This document shows, piece after piece, positions 43,344 through 51,934 of a stretch of DNA of 64,000 nucleotides. Within the stretch, counting starts at the first letter, position 1. The number at the start of each line of letters is the position of its first letter. The notes beneath the pieces were generated by a model. It searched no databases, was not told the origin of the DNA, and saw nothing but the letters and a program-made list of their open reading frames with translations. The stretch lies in NCBI RefSeq assembly GCF_024753245.1, contig NZ_JANUGX010000003.1, positions 1 through 64,000 of the forward strand. The letters are read 5' to 3'. The position numbers were made by a program, and so were the translations under genes. Origin of the DNA: Massilia norwichensis. Its GTDB lineage: Bacteria > Pseudomonadota > Gammaproteobacteria > Burkholderiales > Burkholderiaceae_D.

Positions 43344-43619
43344 TTGTCGCATACCACTCGAGAGAAGGCAAAATTGCTAGCCCGTGTCCGCCGGATTCGC
43401 GGCCAGGTCGAGGCGATCGAACGCGCCTTGGAGGCCGAAGCCGGCTGCTCCGAAGTGCTGCATTTGTTGGCGGCCAGCCGGGGCGCCATGAATGGCTTGA
43501 TGGCCGAGGTGATCGAGGACCACGTCCGGGAACATGTCGCCGCAGGCGAGCTGACCGAAGCCGCGCGTGCCGAAGGCACAGACGAACTGCTCGAAGTGAT
43601 TCGAGCATATTTGAAGTAA
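43344..43619 (+). CDS. dmeR: CsoR/RcnR-family metal-sensing repressor (DmeR-like)
   Basis: An all-helical DUF156 repressor of 91 residues that releases DNA on metal binding. The metal ligands fit the RcnR/DmeR set: His3 at the N-terminus (MSHT), Cys35 (AEAGCSEV), His60 (VIEDH) and His64 (VREH). This indicates nickel or cobalt sensing and not copper (CsoR) or formaldehyde (FrmR). The start is a TTG at 43344. A dmeF gene follows on the same strand with one small gene between, as in the known dmeRF operons. Confidence 0.87.
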   Translation: MSHTTREKAKLLARVRRIRGQVEAIERALEAEAGCSEVLHLLAASRGAMNGLMAEVIEDHVREHVAAGELTEAARAEGTDELLEVIRAYLK

Positions 43620-43625
43620 GCGGCC

Positions 43626-43802
43626 ATGGCCGTTAAATCACCCTGCATCGAACTCTGCGAGTTCGACGGCAGGACGGGCTTGTGCAACGGATGCCTGCGC
43701 ACGCTCGCCGAGGCGCGCGAGTGGAAGAAGATGACCGATCACCGCAGGCACCAGATTATCAACGAACGCGCGCGGCGCGAGAAAAAACTGGCTGGCCGAT
43801 AG
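43626..43802 (+). CDS. DUF1289 small Cys-rich protein
   Basis: A 58-residue protein, too short for many gene finders. It begins SPCIELCEFDGRTGLCNGCL and continues with a basic helix (WKKMTDHRRHQIINERARR). The CxxxCxxD...CxGCxRTxxE pattern is the DUF1289 signature, expected to form a small metal (zinc or Fe-S) site with four Cys residues. It starts seven bases after the repressor stop and ends 22 bases before dmeF, so it is in the same operon. Its function is unknown; a metal-related role is inferred from position. Confidence 0.85.
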   Translation: MAVKSPCIELCEFDGRTGLCNGCLRTLAEAREWKKMTDHRRHQIINERARREKKLAGR

Positions 43803-43824
43803 CGCGGCCGGCGGAGGAAAACCC

Positions 43825-44817
43825 ATGCAAGACCTGACACATCAGCCTAATAGCGACGGCCTGACACACGACCACATCTTCGACCAGGGCAGCAACGCGG
43901 CCGAACGCGGCACGCGCCTGGTCATGTGGATCACAGCGGCCATGATGGTGGTCGAGATCGCCGCCGGCTGGTGGTTCAACTCGATGGCCCTGCTGGCGGA
44001 CGGCTGGCACATGAGCTCGCACGCACTGGCGATCGGCCTGAGCGCATTCGCCTACTCCGCCGCGCGCAAATATGCGAAGGATCCACGCTTTGCCTTCGGC
44101 ACCTGGAAGATCGAAATCCTCGCAGGCTATACGAGCGCCGTTTTCCTGCTCGGGATCGCAGCGCTGATGGCATTCAGCTCGATCGAGCGCATCTTCGCGC
44201 CCGAACCGATCCATTATCGGGACGCGATCGTCATCGCCGTGATCGGCCTGGTTGTGAACGTCGTCTGTGCGATGATCCTTGGCCATGCGCACCACGATCA
44301 CGGTCACGGTCACGGGCATGATCACCATGGGCATGACCACGGACATGATCACGACCATGGTCACGGTCATCACGACCTGAACCTGAAGTCGGCCTATATC
44401 CACGTCATTGCAGACGCGGCGACATCGGTGCTGGCGATCGGCGCGCTGGCTGGTGGCTGGGCGTTCGGCTGGTCCTGGCTCGATCCGGTGATGGGTATTG
44501 TCGGCGCGGTGCTCGTAGCAGTCTGGGCGAAGAACCTCATCGTCCAGACCGGAACAGTCTTGCTCGACCGCGAAATGGATGCGCCAGTCGTCGAGGAAAT
44601 CCGCGAAGTCGTGGCGAGCGCGTCGACTGCCGGCTACGCCAGGCTGGTCGACCTGCACGTGTGGCGCGTCGGCAAGCAGTTTTATTCCTGCGCCCTGAGC
44701 CTGGTGACGAATGACCCGTCCCTGACACCAGCCAGGGTCCGTGAGCAACTAGGGATCCACGAAGAAATCGTGCACGCAACGATCGAAGTACATTACCGGC
44801 CCGTCAACGCAGCGTGA
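43825..44817 (+). CDS. dmeF: CDF-family Co/Ni exporter DmeF
   Basis: A cation diffusion facilitator of 330 residues that exports cobalt and nickel (perhaps also zinc) from the cytosol. Six helices with the CDF metal sites are seen: ALLADGWHMSSHALAI (Asp59, His62) in helix 2 and HVIADAATSVLAI (His193, Asp197) in helix 5. A long His-rich loop (residues about 154-183, more than 15 His) between helices 4 and 5 is typical of DmeF. The C-terminal domain (VVEEIREVVASAS, VDLHVWRVG) follows. The ATG has GGAGGAAAACCC upstream. Regulation by the upstream repressor is expected. Confidence 0.93.
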   Translation: MQDLTHQPNSDGLTHDHIFDQGSNAAERGTRLVMWITAAMMVVEIAAGWWFNSMALLADGWHMSSHALAIGLSAFAYSAARKYAKDPRFAFGTWKIEILAGYTSAVFLLGIAALMAFSSIERIFAPEPIHYRDAIVIAVIGLVVNVVCAMILGHAHHDHGHGHGHDHHGHDHGHDHDHGHGHHDLNLKSAYIHVIADAATSVLAIGALAGGWAFGWSWLDPVMGIVGAVLVAVWAKNLIVQTGTVLLDREMDAPVVEEIREVVASASTAGYARLVDLHVWRVGKQFYSCALSLVTNDPSLTPARVREQLGIHEEIVHATIEVHYRPVNAA

Positions 44818-44841
44818 ATCCGACCATGCGATAAGCCGGCA

Positions 44842-45040
44842 TCAACCCCTGGACCAACCGGAGACAATGATCGCCATGCCGGACAACGCGATCGCCGCAC
44901 CGATCCAGTCCAGGGTCGACAGCTTGACGCCATCGACCACCCGCAACCAGACCAGGGCCGTGGCGACGTGGACGCCGCCATAGGCCGCATACACCCGGCC
45001 GCTGGCCGCGGGATGCAAGGTCAGCAGCCACACAAAGAGG
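44842..45040 (-). pseudogene. Truncated ynfA copy
   Basis: On the minus strand this segment encodes [17 protein letters not shown], then [20 protein letters not shown], and ends [12 protein letters not shown]. It corresponds to the C-terminal 63 residues of the complete YnfA at 61019-61348, with few differences. The first 46 residues are missing, and homology ends near 45040. It is therefore a second, broken copy 16 kb from the intact gene. The following 150 bases, up to 45190, show no intact gene; an open stretch on the minus strand (GVRIGVRLDWRTSEFRRG) may be the tail of a lost outer-membrane protein. Confidence 0.85.
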
Positions 45041-45190
45041 CGAGGCTTGCCTCACTGGCCTCAGGCGTGGCTGGATTTACCTCGTCGAAATTCCGAGGTG
45101 CGCCAGTCGAGACGGACACCGATCCTGACACCATGCACATTGATGTTCGGCGTACCGATGAGCAACAACGGTAAGAAACCTATCAGAAAT

Positions 45191-45772
45191 CTATCGGCGC
45201 GCAGTGAAGCAGGCCGTGGTCAAACACCCAACCAGGGCGCCAGCGATGACAGCGGAAACCGTGTGGGCGTTCAGCATGACCCGCGCATACATCGTCAACG
45301 CCGCGATTATCGATAGCAGAAGCCCAAGCCAGATACTGTAGCGCCTGCCGACGAAGTACACCGCACATGAGACCATCGATGAATGGCCCGAGGGCATGTT
45401 GATCGAGCCGCCGTTTGGCCGCTGGCCGAGCCTGGTGTCCATAACCCAGCGATCGTCCAGAAAATGCTTCAGCCCATGGGTCACGATCGTTGTCGAGACT
45501 GCCACATAAAACAGTTGCACGAGTCCGACTTTATCGCCGAGCACGACGGGCAACGCGACCTGGACGGCCGTCGGTACGAAGCGCACATAGTTCTCGGTCA
45601 GCGTGACCTCGATCGGAACCTCGGCGCCGGCGGGCAAGACCGGATAGCTCGCCAGTTTGCTGGGATACGCTGCACTCAGAACGATGCCGATCACAAGAAA
45701 GACGATCAGGGCGACCGGACGCCGGACCTCGGCATATGCAGTGCGGAATATTGAGCGGTTGGTCATGGTCAT
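45191..45772 (-). CDS. PAP2-family membrane phosphatase
   Basis: A 193-residue membrane phosphatase of the PAP2 superfamily, probably acting on lipid A or on undecaprenyl or phosphatidyl phosphates at the periplasmic face. The catalytic motifs are KHFLDDRWVMDTRLGQRPNG (K-x6-RP-like), SINMPSGHSSMVSC (PSGH) and RRYSIWLG...ARVMLNAHTVSAVIAG (R-x5-H). The ATG at 45772 lies one base after the eptA stop, so both are translated together. PAP2 proteins next to phosphoethanolamine transferases are known partners in lipid A modification, for example beside mcr genes. Confidence 0.88.
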   Translation of the reverse strand: MTMTNRSIFRTAYAEVRRPVALIVFLVIGIVLSAAYPSKLASYPVLPAGAEVPIEVTLTENYVRFVPTAVQVALPVVLGDKVGLVQLFYVAVSTTIVTHGLKHFLDDRWVMDTRLGQRPNGGSINMPSGHSSMVSCAVYFVGRRYSIWLGLLLSIIAALTMYARVMLNAHTVSAVIAGALVGCLTTACFTARR

Positions 45773-45773
45773 T

Positions 45774-47414
45774 TCAGCGCAAGCTCGGCGCCGGCGTGGA
45801 GGGGGTAAATTGGAACAGGTCTTCGTCCGGGGCATAAATAGCGCTACGCAAGCCCATCGCGCCCATCACGCTGTGGAAGATGAGGTCATGGGACGGCCGG
45901 CGGCGGAGGCTGGACGGGTTCTTGGCGCGTCCGCCACGCCGCGCGAATTCGTCCGAGGTCCATACTAGCAAGGGCACGGAGAACTGGACTTCCGGAGCCA
46001 GGGCCATCGGCAGGCCATGGAGGTACAGGCCACCTTCACCCAGCGACTCGCCGTGATCGGACATGTAGAGCATCGCGCTTGGTCTGTCCTTCACGGACTT
46101 CAGCAGCTCGATGACGCGATGCAGGACGTCGTCGGTGTACACGATCGTGTTGTCATACGCGTTCACGAGCTCACTGGAACTGCATTTTTGCAATTCGACA
46201 CTCTGGCAGGTCGGCTTGAAGCGTTCGAAGCCGGGCGGGTATTTCTTCGCATACTGGGGGCCGTGGCTTCCCCCCTGATGGAGGACGATGAGGGTCTTCG
46301 TCTCCGGCTTCCCATTGCGGAGGATCCTGTCCAGCCCATGCAGGAGGACCTCGTCGTAATCGAGGTTTGCGCAATCCTGCCTGCACGATTTCCGGATCTC
46401 GTCGGCCGTGTCGTAGCGGCTTACCTTCAGCGGCGGCTCGCCGAAGTTATTGGTACGCCAGACTACTTCGATGCCGTGGCGGTAGAGGTAGGTCGGCAAG
46501 GGTTCGTCATTTCCCGATAGTCCATTCCCGCCTTTGTGCGAGAGCATGCACCGCAGCGAAGCCGTCGTGTAGGTTGCGCACGAGTGGGCGCCGGGATACG
46601 CGGTCACGCTGTCCTGCTTCAATCGGCGATTGGTGTCGCGGCCATAGCCGTACAGGGAAAAATCCTGGGCTCGTGCCGCTTCGCCGATCACGAGAACGAA
46701 CACCATGCCTCCGGGCCTGTTGCCGGTAATCGGCGGCAAGGGCTCGGCAACGCGGTGGCGCTCAGCCTCCGATTTGTAATACCGCACCGTGTTGACCACG
46801 TAGGACCAGGGAAGTATCAACCCGCCAAATGCCTTCGCGTTCTTGTCGATCCATAGCCAGCTCTGCGCGTTCGCGTACAGCCAACTGGAACCCAGCATCA
46901 ACGAGACCACGAGCACCGCACCACGCCGTACACGGGATGAGGGAGCCACGCGTTGCCGCAGGATGAGTACGGCTGGCACAAGACCGAGCAGAACGACATA
47001 CAGCAGAAGCTTGGGATGCGCCAGTTCCGACGCTTCCTTGGCGTTCGTGTTGACGATGTTGCCGACCATCGTCGCGTCGATCACGACGTTGTACTGAACG
47101 ATGAAATAAAGCGCGATCGCGTTGCCGACGGTGAACAGCGCACAAACCGTCTTGAGAAGCCTGATCGATACCAGCGCGAACATGCCGAGAACGATCGTCG
47201 ATATGGTCAGCTGGAACACGAACAGCGTACCGATGGCCAGTACCGTGCTCCAGTCCTGCGACGTGCGTGTCGACATGGCGAGGACATAGAGGGGCCATTG
47301 AAAAACGGCCGTGTTAAACAGGGAAAAAAGTAAGATGAACCACCCTGCCCCGATTTCGCGGCCATTCGAACCTTTGGGGAACAAGTTCGATAAAAGCGTT
47401 TTTCTCATTTCCAT
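45774..47414 (-). CDS. eptA: Phosphoethanolamine transferase, EptA/MCR family
   Basis: An inner-membrane enzyme that transfers phosphoethanolamine from phosphatidylethanolamine to lipid A, lowering negative charge and giving resistance to polymyxins. Five N-terminal helices (residues about 20-180) precede a periplasmic sulfatase-fold domain. GEAARAQDFSLYGYGRDTN holds the zinc-binding Glu, and GAHSCATYTTASLRCMLSHK contains the Thr that accepts the phosphoethanolamine. YMSDHGESLGEGGLYLHG holds the zinc-binding Asp-His. The start (47414 or 47408) is chosen at MEMRKTL; the frame extends to 47474. A TTACA-N4-TGTAA box lies 180 bases upstream. Confidence 0.92.
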   Translation of the reverse strand: MEMRKTLLSNLFPKGSNGREIGAGWFILLFSLFNTAVFQWPLYVLAMSTRTSQDWSTVLAIGTLFVFQLTISTIVLGMFALVSIRLLKTVCALFTVGNAIALYFIVQYNVVIDATMVGNIVNTNAKEASELAHPKLLLYVVLLGLVPAVLILRQRVAPSSRVRRGAVLVVSLMLGSSWLYANAQSWLWIDKNAKAFGGLILPWSYVVNTVRYYKSEAERHRVAEPLPPITGNRPGGMVFVLVIGEAARAQDFSLYGYGRDTNRRLKQDSVTAYPGAHSCATYTTASLRCMLSHKGGNGLSGNDEPLPTYLYRHGIEVVWRTNNFGEPPLKVSRYDTADEIRKSCRQDCANLDYDEVLLHGLDRILRNGKPETKTLIVLHQGGSHGPQYAKKYPPGFERFKPTCQSVELQKCSSSELVNAYDNTIVYTDDVLHRVIELLKSVKDRPSAMLYMSDHGESLGEGGLYLHGLPMALAPEVQFSVPLLVWTSDEFARRGGRAKNPSSLRRRPSHDLIFHSVMGAMGLRSAIYAPDEDLFQFTPSTPAPSLR

Positions 47415-47593
47415 CAATTCTGGCCGGCCGCAGGGCGCTGTCGGTGGCACCAGGCGCAGCCATCCGACGCGCACTTGGTAGGGTACGCGCCGATCATGGA
47501 TCGTTTCCGGGAACTAGGCGAACTGGTGGCGAAAGGCAATTGTTATCACTGTTATTATGATCGGCGCCGCATGACAAAAAGCTTCCGTGGGCA

Positions 47594-47607
47594 TTACAAT
47601 TTTGTAA
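47594..47607. promoter_or_regulatory. CopR/CusR-type box upstream of eptA
   Basis: TTACA-ATTT-TGTAA is a 5+4+5 dyad like the boxes bound by CopR/IrlR/CusR-type response regulators. The same dyad occurs at 49500, next to the gene of such a regulator. Confidence 0.55.
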
Positions 47608-47613
47608 GGTGGC

Positions 47614-48372
47614 TCAGTGACCGCTTCGCGCGGGCCGTTGCCTGAAGAGTAGGATGCAGGCGAGGATGAACGCAAACAGGGCGGCCGTCGCCGAATAACG
47701 GCTCAATGCCAATCCGCCGGCGCTGACGGGTTTGTCCAGAAAGTCGCCGACCACCGCGCCCAAGGGCCGGGTCAAGATGAACGCCGCCCAGAACAGCAGG
47801 GTCCGCGAAACCCTGGTCCACCGGTATGCGGCCAAGATCAGCAACAGAAAGCCGCCGAACACGGCGGCTGCACCCGTGTAGCCCAGGCCGGCGCTATCTG
47901 CGGTCCAGTCGCCCAGCGCGGTGCCCAAGGTTTGGGAAAGCATGATGGTGACCCAGTAAAAGGCCTCCGCCCTGGGTGAGCTTACCGTGCTGACCGATAC
48001 CGAGCCGAGGCTGCGATGCCATGCGAAAAGCGAACCGAGCAGCAAAGCCAGCAGCAATGCGGAACCGCCGGCGTACCCGATCCCCAGCGACCGATCGGCG
48101 AAATCCGCCAGGGTGGTACCTACCGTCGTCGTGGCGATGATGGTGGCCCAATAAAGCAAGGGATGGAACATCCTTGCCCTGATCTGCGCGGTCACTGCCA
48201 CCAGAAATACCACCGCAAAGATGGCCGTGCCGACCAGGTAGCCCAGGTTCATGGACATCGACACAGCATCGCCGCCAGTCTCCCCCAGCGTCGTCGCAGC
48301 AATCTTGATGATCCAGAAGCCCAGCGTGACCTCGGGAACCTTGGCGAAAGCGTGTCCTTTCGATGTTTCCAT
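47614..48372 (-). CDS. COG4705-family membrane protein
   Basis: An integral membrane protein of 252 residues composed of four similar helix pairs, each with a T-x-x-G-(E/T/A)-x-x-(G/A)D motif: TTLGETGGD, TTVGTTLADF, QTLGTALGDW and RPLGAVVGDF. This is the COG4705 family, uncharacterised but often near metal- or stress-responsive two-component genes. The ATG at 48372 is chosen at METSKG; the frame extends 11 codons further. It lies between PepSY/DedA and eptA on the same strand. Confidence 0.8.
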   Translation of the reverse strand: METSKGHAFAKVPEVTLGFWIIKIAATTLGETGGDAVSMSMNLGYLVGTAIFAVVFLVAVTAQIRARMFHPLLYWATIIATTTVGTTLADFADRSLGIGYAGGSALLLALLLGSLFAWHRSLGSVSVSTVSSPRAEAFYWVTIMLSQTLGTALGDWTADSAGLGYTGAAAVFGGFLLLILAAYRWTRVSRTLLFWAAFILTRPLGAVVGDFLDKPVSAGGLALSRYSATAALFAFILACILLFRQRPARSGH

Positions 48373-48407
48373 ATTGAGGCCTCGTCTATAGAGATCTGCC
48401 GGCACTA

Positions 48408-48740
48408 TCAGTCTTCCTTGTCGTTCTCGTCATTTCCGTCCAACTTGTCTTCGACGGAAGAGATTACTGCACCATTGACTGCGTCGATGCGTACGTCGAA
48501 CACCTTGTGTCCGCTGACGACCTCGACGTCATACAGCCAGCCCCGCTTGCTGTGTTCGTATTCGGCGCGTGCAGCACGGCCGTTCGCATGCTGCTGGGCC
48601 AAGCTGACGGCTTCGACCAGGCTTACCTTGGCGTTCATCACACCAAGGGCATCGTTCTCTTTCTTCTGGGCTGCGAAGGCAAGCGTGCCGGCGGTAGAGG
48701 CGAAGGCGGCAACCACTACGAGGGTTTTGGTCCGGAACAT
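48408..48740 (-). CDS. Secreted PepSY-domain protein
   Basis: A 110-residue periplasmic protein. The signal peptide ends in TLAFAAQ, and one PepSY domain covers the rest (VSLVEAVSLAQQHANGRAA, then GWLYDVEVVSGHKVFDVRID and NGAVISSVED). The C-terminus is acidic (DKLDGNDENDKED). AAGGAGA precedes the ATG at 48740, much better than any upstream start. Such small PepSY proteins are commonly controlled by QseB/CopR-type regulators and may inhibit proteases or bind envelope metals. The role is unknown. Confidence 0.87.
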   Translation of the reverse strand: MFRTKTLVVVAAFASTAGTLAFAAQKKENDALGVMNAKVSLVEAVSLAQQHANGRAARAEYEHSKRGWLYDVEVVSGHKVFDVRIDAVNGAVISSVEDKLDGNDENDKED

Positions 48741-48784
48741 ATCGATTCTCCTTGAAGTAGAAATACTCGGCAAAAGTGGGGATG

Positions 48785-49465
48785 TCAGCCGCTCGTGCGG
48801 TTGCTCTCCTGTCGCTTTCCTGTCATCCAGCCGACCACGCCCGGTAACAGCGAAACCGCGACGATCCCGAGGATCACGAGCGTCAGGTGCTCGGCAACCC
48901 ATGGGAGATTCCCGAAGACTGCACCGGCGCCGATCAGGGCGCCAACCCAGACCACGCCACCGATGACGTTATAGGCGAGGAACACGCCGTACGGCATGTC
49001 GCCGAGCGCGGCCACGAAAGGCGCGAAGGTACGCACCACGGGAACGAAACGGGCCAGCACGATGGTCTTGCGGCCGTGCCGGTCGAAGAAGTCGTGCGTG
49101 CGCTTCAGGTATTCCGGCTTGACGAAGCGGATCCCGTGTTCGTCCGCCATGCCGTTGCGCACATGGCTGCCGATCGCAAAATTGATGCTGTCGCCCAGGA
49201 TCGCCGCCAGCATCAACAGCGGCACCAGCACCGGAAAGCTGAATATACCTTGCGCTGCCATCGTCCCAGCCACGAACAGGAGGGAATCGCCCGGAAGGAA
49301 GGGCAAAACGACGACGCCGGTCTCGATGAAGATCACTGCGAACAGCACGACATAGACGAGGACCGCATGACTCGATGCGAGCGCAGCGAGATGCGCATCG
49401 ATGTGCAGTATCCAGTCGATCAGGGTGCGAAGCATCAATCGTCTTTCGGTGGAGGTCGATGCCAT
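48785..49465 (-). CDS. DedA-family membrane protein
   Basis: A 226-residue inner-membrane protein of the DedA (SNARE-associated) family. Conserved segments are VIFIETGVVVLPFLPGDSLL, AAILGDSINFAIG, HDFFDRHGRKTIVLARFVPVVRTFAPFVAAL (in two parts) and YNVIGGVVWVGALI. DedA proteins are lipid scramblases or undecaprenyl-phosphate flippases needed for envelope integrity and polymyxin tolerance. The start may be 49465 or the second ATG at 49435. A TTACA-N4-TGTAA box lies 35 bases upstream, between it and the divergent response regulator gene. Confidence 0.9.
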   Translation of the reverse strand: MASTSTERRLMLRTLIDWILHIDAHLAALASSHAVLVYVVLFAVIFIETGVVVLPFLPGDSLLFVAGTMAAQGIFSFPVLVPLLMLAAILGDSINFAIGSHVRNGMADEHGIRFVKPEYLKRTHDFFDRHGRKTIVLARFVPVVRTFAPFVAALGDMPYGVFLAYNVIGGVVWVGALIGAGAVFGNLPWVAEHLTLVILGIVAVSLLPGVVGWMTGKRQESNRTSG

Positions 49466-49499
49466 AGGATAGCGAAGGCATGTCCCCGCAACCTCTTCC

Positions 49500-49513
49500 T
49501 TACAAAAATGTAA
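49500..49513. promoter_or_regulatory. CopR/CusR-type box between dedA and the regulator gene
   Basis: TTACA-AAAA-TGTAA, the same dyad as at 47594-47607, lies in the divergent region between the DedA gene and the response regulator gene. It probably mediates control of both. The rest of 49514-49696 shows no gene. Confidence 0.6.
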
Positions 49514-49696
49514 TAGCGATGTTCACTATTCGTTATCCGCATGTCGGCACAATGGGGGTTTGTCGCCAACCTGAGCGCTTCGAGTTGCGCGCGATGCCGA
49601 TGCTGTGCACTATCATGACGCCTGCCGAGCACCGAGCGGGCGACCAGGTAACGAGCCGACGCCTGGCCTATCGAAGGAATCAAAGAGATTGCTACC

Positions 49697-50386
49697 GTGA
49701 CAAAGATCTTGCTGGTGGAAGACCAGCCTACCGCCGCAGCCTACCTGGCCAAAGGCCTGAAAGAAGAAGGGATGATGGTCGACGTTGCCCACAACGGACC
49801 CGATGGCCTTCACCTTTTGCTGACCGTGCAATACGACTTGGCCATCCTGGACGTGATGCTGCCGGGCCTCGATGGGTGGACCATCCTGGAAACGATGCGG
49901 CGCGCGCAGCGCCAGACACCGGTGTTGTTCGTCACCGCACGCGACGCCATTGACGACCGCGTGCGCGGCCTCGAACTGGGAGCCGAAGACTACATGGTCA
50001 AGCCGTTCGCCTTCAGCGAGCTGCTGGCAAGAGTGCGCGTCATCCTGCGTCGCAGCGGACGTCCTTCGCCAGCGAACGAGCCGACCGTGCTCGAGCTGCA
50101 TGATCTCAGGATCGACCTCGTCAAGCATCGTGCCACGCGCGGCACCGACCGGCTCGAACTGACACCGAAGGAGTTCGCCTTGTTGTCGCTGCTGCTCCGG
50201 CACAGCGGCGAAGTGCAGTCCCGCGCCGTCATCGCCGATCAGGTCTGGGAAATGAACTTCGAATCCGATACCAATGTCGTCGAAGTGGCGATCCGGCGCC
50301 TTCGCACCAAGATGGACGACCCTTATCCGATCAAGCTTCTGCACACCGTGCGTGGCGTCGGCTATGTACTCGAAGTCCGCGATTGA
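49697..50386 (+). CDS. OmpR-family response regulator (CopR/IrlR-like)
   Basis: A 229-residue two-component regulator. The receiver domain has the acidic pair near Glu8-Asp9 (LLVEDQ), the phosphorylation site Asp52 (LAILDVMLPGLDG), and the switch Thr and Lys in FVTARDA and YMVKPFAF. The C-terminal winged helix domain (LTPKEFALLSLLLRHSGEVQ, then SDTNVVEVAIRRLRTKM) binds DNA. The start is a GTG at 49697. It overlaps the histidine kinase gene. Sequence is closest to heavy-metal regulators, and the TTACA-N4-TGTAA boxes near dedA and eptA are likely targets. Confidence 0.92.
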   Translation: MTKILLVEDQPTAAAYLAKGLKEEGMMVDVAHNGPDGLHLLLTVQYDLAILDVMLPGLDGWTILETMRRAQRQTPVLFVTARDAIDDRVRGLELGAEDYMVKPFAFSELLARVRVILRRSGRPSPANEPTVLELHDLRIDLVKHRATRGTDRLELTPKEFALLSLLLRHSGEVQSRAVIADQVWEMNFESDTNVVEVAIRRLRTKMDDPYPIKLLHTVRGVGYVLEVRD

Positions 50387-51821
50387 CTTGTTGGACGCCC
50401 GCCGCTGGTCGCTCACGGCGCGCATGAGCCTGTTCTTCGGCCTGGCGGTCGCCGTCACTGTGCTCGGAGTCTCCATCATGATGTACGCCGAACTCGTGAA
50501 ACAGTTGCACGACAAGGAGGAAAATACATTGCGCGACAATCTGCAGATCCAGCGCGACGTGCTGGAGCACCTTGCGCGCAAACAAAAGCCGAGCCAATGG
50601 CAGCACGAGTGGGGCGAATATCAGGAGGACTACCAGAAGTTCGGATGGCAGCTCGTGGCGCCTGACGGACAGGTGCTCGCCGCTTCCCCGAATATGGGGA
50701 GATTCCGCGCCGCTCTCGCGCATGCCGGCGGCGAACCCGGGTTTGTACGCTGGGCCGACCGCGCGCGCGCGCCCGTCCGCTATTTCGTCCTGCTCACCGT
50801 CGCGGTCGATACCCCCGGTCCGGAAGCCCTGGAGTTGCGCGGCCCTGCCCTCGGTCCGTCCGGCACGGTAATGCGCGGAATACTCGATGTATCGGAAGAC
50901 CAGCATGTGCTGAAGGCCTATCGCGCCAGGCTCTCCGGCGTGATCGCTCTGGCCATTGTGCTGTCCGCCGGTGCCGGCTGGGTCCTGGCAAGGCGCGGCC
51001 TGGCGCCCGTTCGCGCCATCAGCAGGGAAATCGGTCGTATCAATGCAGAGAAACTGCATGCACGCTTCTCCAGTGAAGCCTGGCCCTCCGACTTGCGCGT
51101 GCTGGCCAGTACGTTCGACGACATGCTGGCGCGCCTTGAAGCATCGTTCGATCAGCTCACCCGCTTTTCCTCCGACCTGGCGCACGAATTCCGATCCCCG
51201 ATCAACAACCTCGTTGCGGCTGCCAGCGTCACGCTGGCACGTGCCCGCGATCCGGTGGAATACCAGAACACCCTCGAAATCGTGGTCGAGGAAGGCCAGC
51301 GGCTCTCGCGCATGGTATCGAGCATGCTGTTCCTGGCGCGTGCCGACAACGCCGGCCAGCATCTGCAGCTGGAACGGGTTGCGCTTGCCGATGAATTTCG
51401 CAGGCTGGTGGACTTCTACGAGATCGCTGCCGAAGAACAGAGCATCGACGTCACAGCAAGCGGCGATGGAGAGCTTGTGGCCGATCCTATGCTGCTGCGC
51501 CGCGCCTTGTCGAATCTATTGGCCAACGCCTTGCGCTATACGCCGCACGGCGGAACCGTAAGACTGTCCGCCGCGCGCGAACGCGATACGATAGTGATTG
51601 CGGTGAGCGACGATGGAGTCGGGATTCCAGCCGAACACCTGCCCTTCGTGTTCGACCGGTTCTATCGAGCCGATGCTGCCCGCAGTTCCGCCGACAGCAC
51701 TGGCCTCGGCCTCGCCGTGGTGCGTTCGATCGTCGAGCTGCACGGCGGGAGCGCAAGCGTCGCCAGCGTGGTGGGTCAAGGAAGCACGTTTACCCTGCGT
51801 TTTCCCATCAAGCCAGCATAG
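50364..51821 (+). CDS. Heavy-metal-type sensor histidine kinase
   Basis: The sensor partner of the regulator before it, 485 residues. Two transmembrane helices (near residues 20-42 and 190-212) enclose a periplasmic sensor domain of about 145 residues. A HAMP segment follows, then the HisKA domain with the phosphorylated His in SSDLAHEFRSPINNL and the ATPase domain (NLLANALRYTPHGGTVRLSA, DDGVGIPAEHLPFVFDRFYR, TGLGLAVVRSIVELHGG). The start is uncertain: the ATG at 50364 overlaps the regulator gene by 23 bases; TTG codons at 50388 and 50391 are alternatives. It probably senses metal or envelope stress. Confidence 0.9.
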   Translation: MYSKSAIDLLDARRWSLTARMSLFFGLAVAVTVLGVSIMMYAELVKQLHDKEENTLRDNLQIQRDVLEHLARKQKPSQWQHEWGEYQEDYQKFGWQLVAPDGQVLAASPNMGRFRAALAHAGGEPGFVRWADRARAPVRYFVLLTVAVDTPGPEALELRGPALGPSGTVMRGILDVSEDQHVLKAYRARLSGVIALAIVLSAGAGWVLARRGLAPVRAISREIGRINAEKLHARFSSEAWPSDLRVLASTFDDMLARLEASFDQLTRFSSDLAHEFRSPINNLVAAASVTLARARDPVEYQNTLEIVVEEGQRLSRMVSSMLFLARADNAGQHLQLERVALADEFRRLVDFYEIAAEEQSIDVTASGDGELVADPMLLRRALSNLLANALRYTPHGGTVRLSAARERDTIVIAVSDDGVGIPAEHLPFVFDRFYRADAARSSADSTGLGLAVVRSIVELHGGSASVASVVGQGSTFTLRFPIKPA

Positions 51822-51934
51822 GAAGGGCCGGAATTCTCCCGCAGGCGATTCCCGGCCTGCCGGCGCGCCGGCCCTCGCGCAAAGCGGTCTTGGCTTCAGC
51901 AGTAGGCATCGTGCGCCGATATTTTGCCGAACCG

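Noticed and set aside
44284..44376. Repetitive CAC/GAC/GGT DNA that looks like a short tandem repeat
   Set aside because: It is the coding sequence of the His-rich loop of dmeF; the repetition follows from the protein composition and not from a DNA repeat element.
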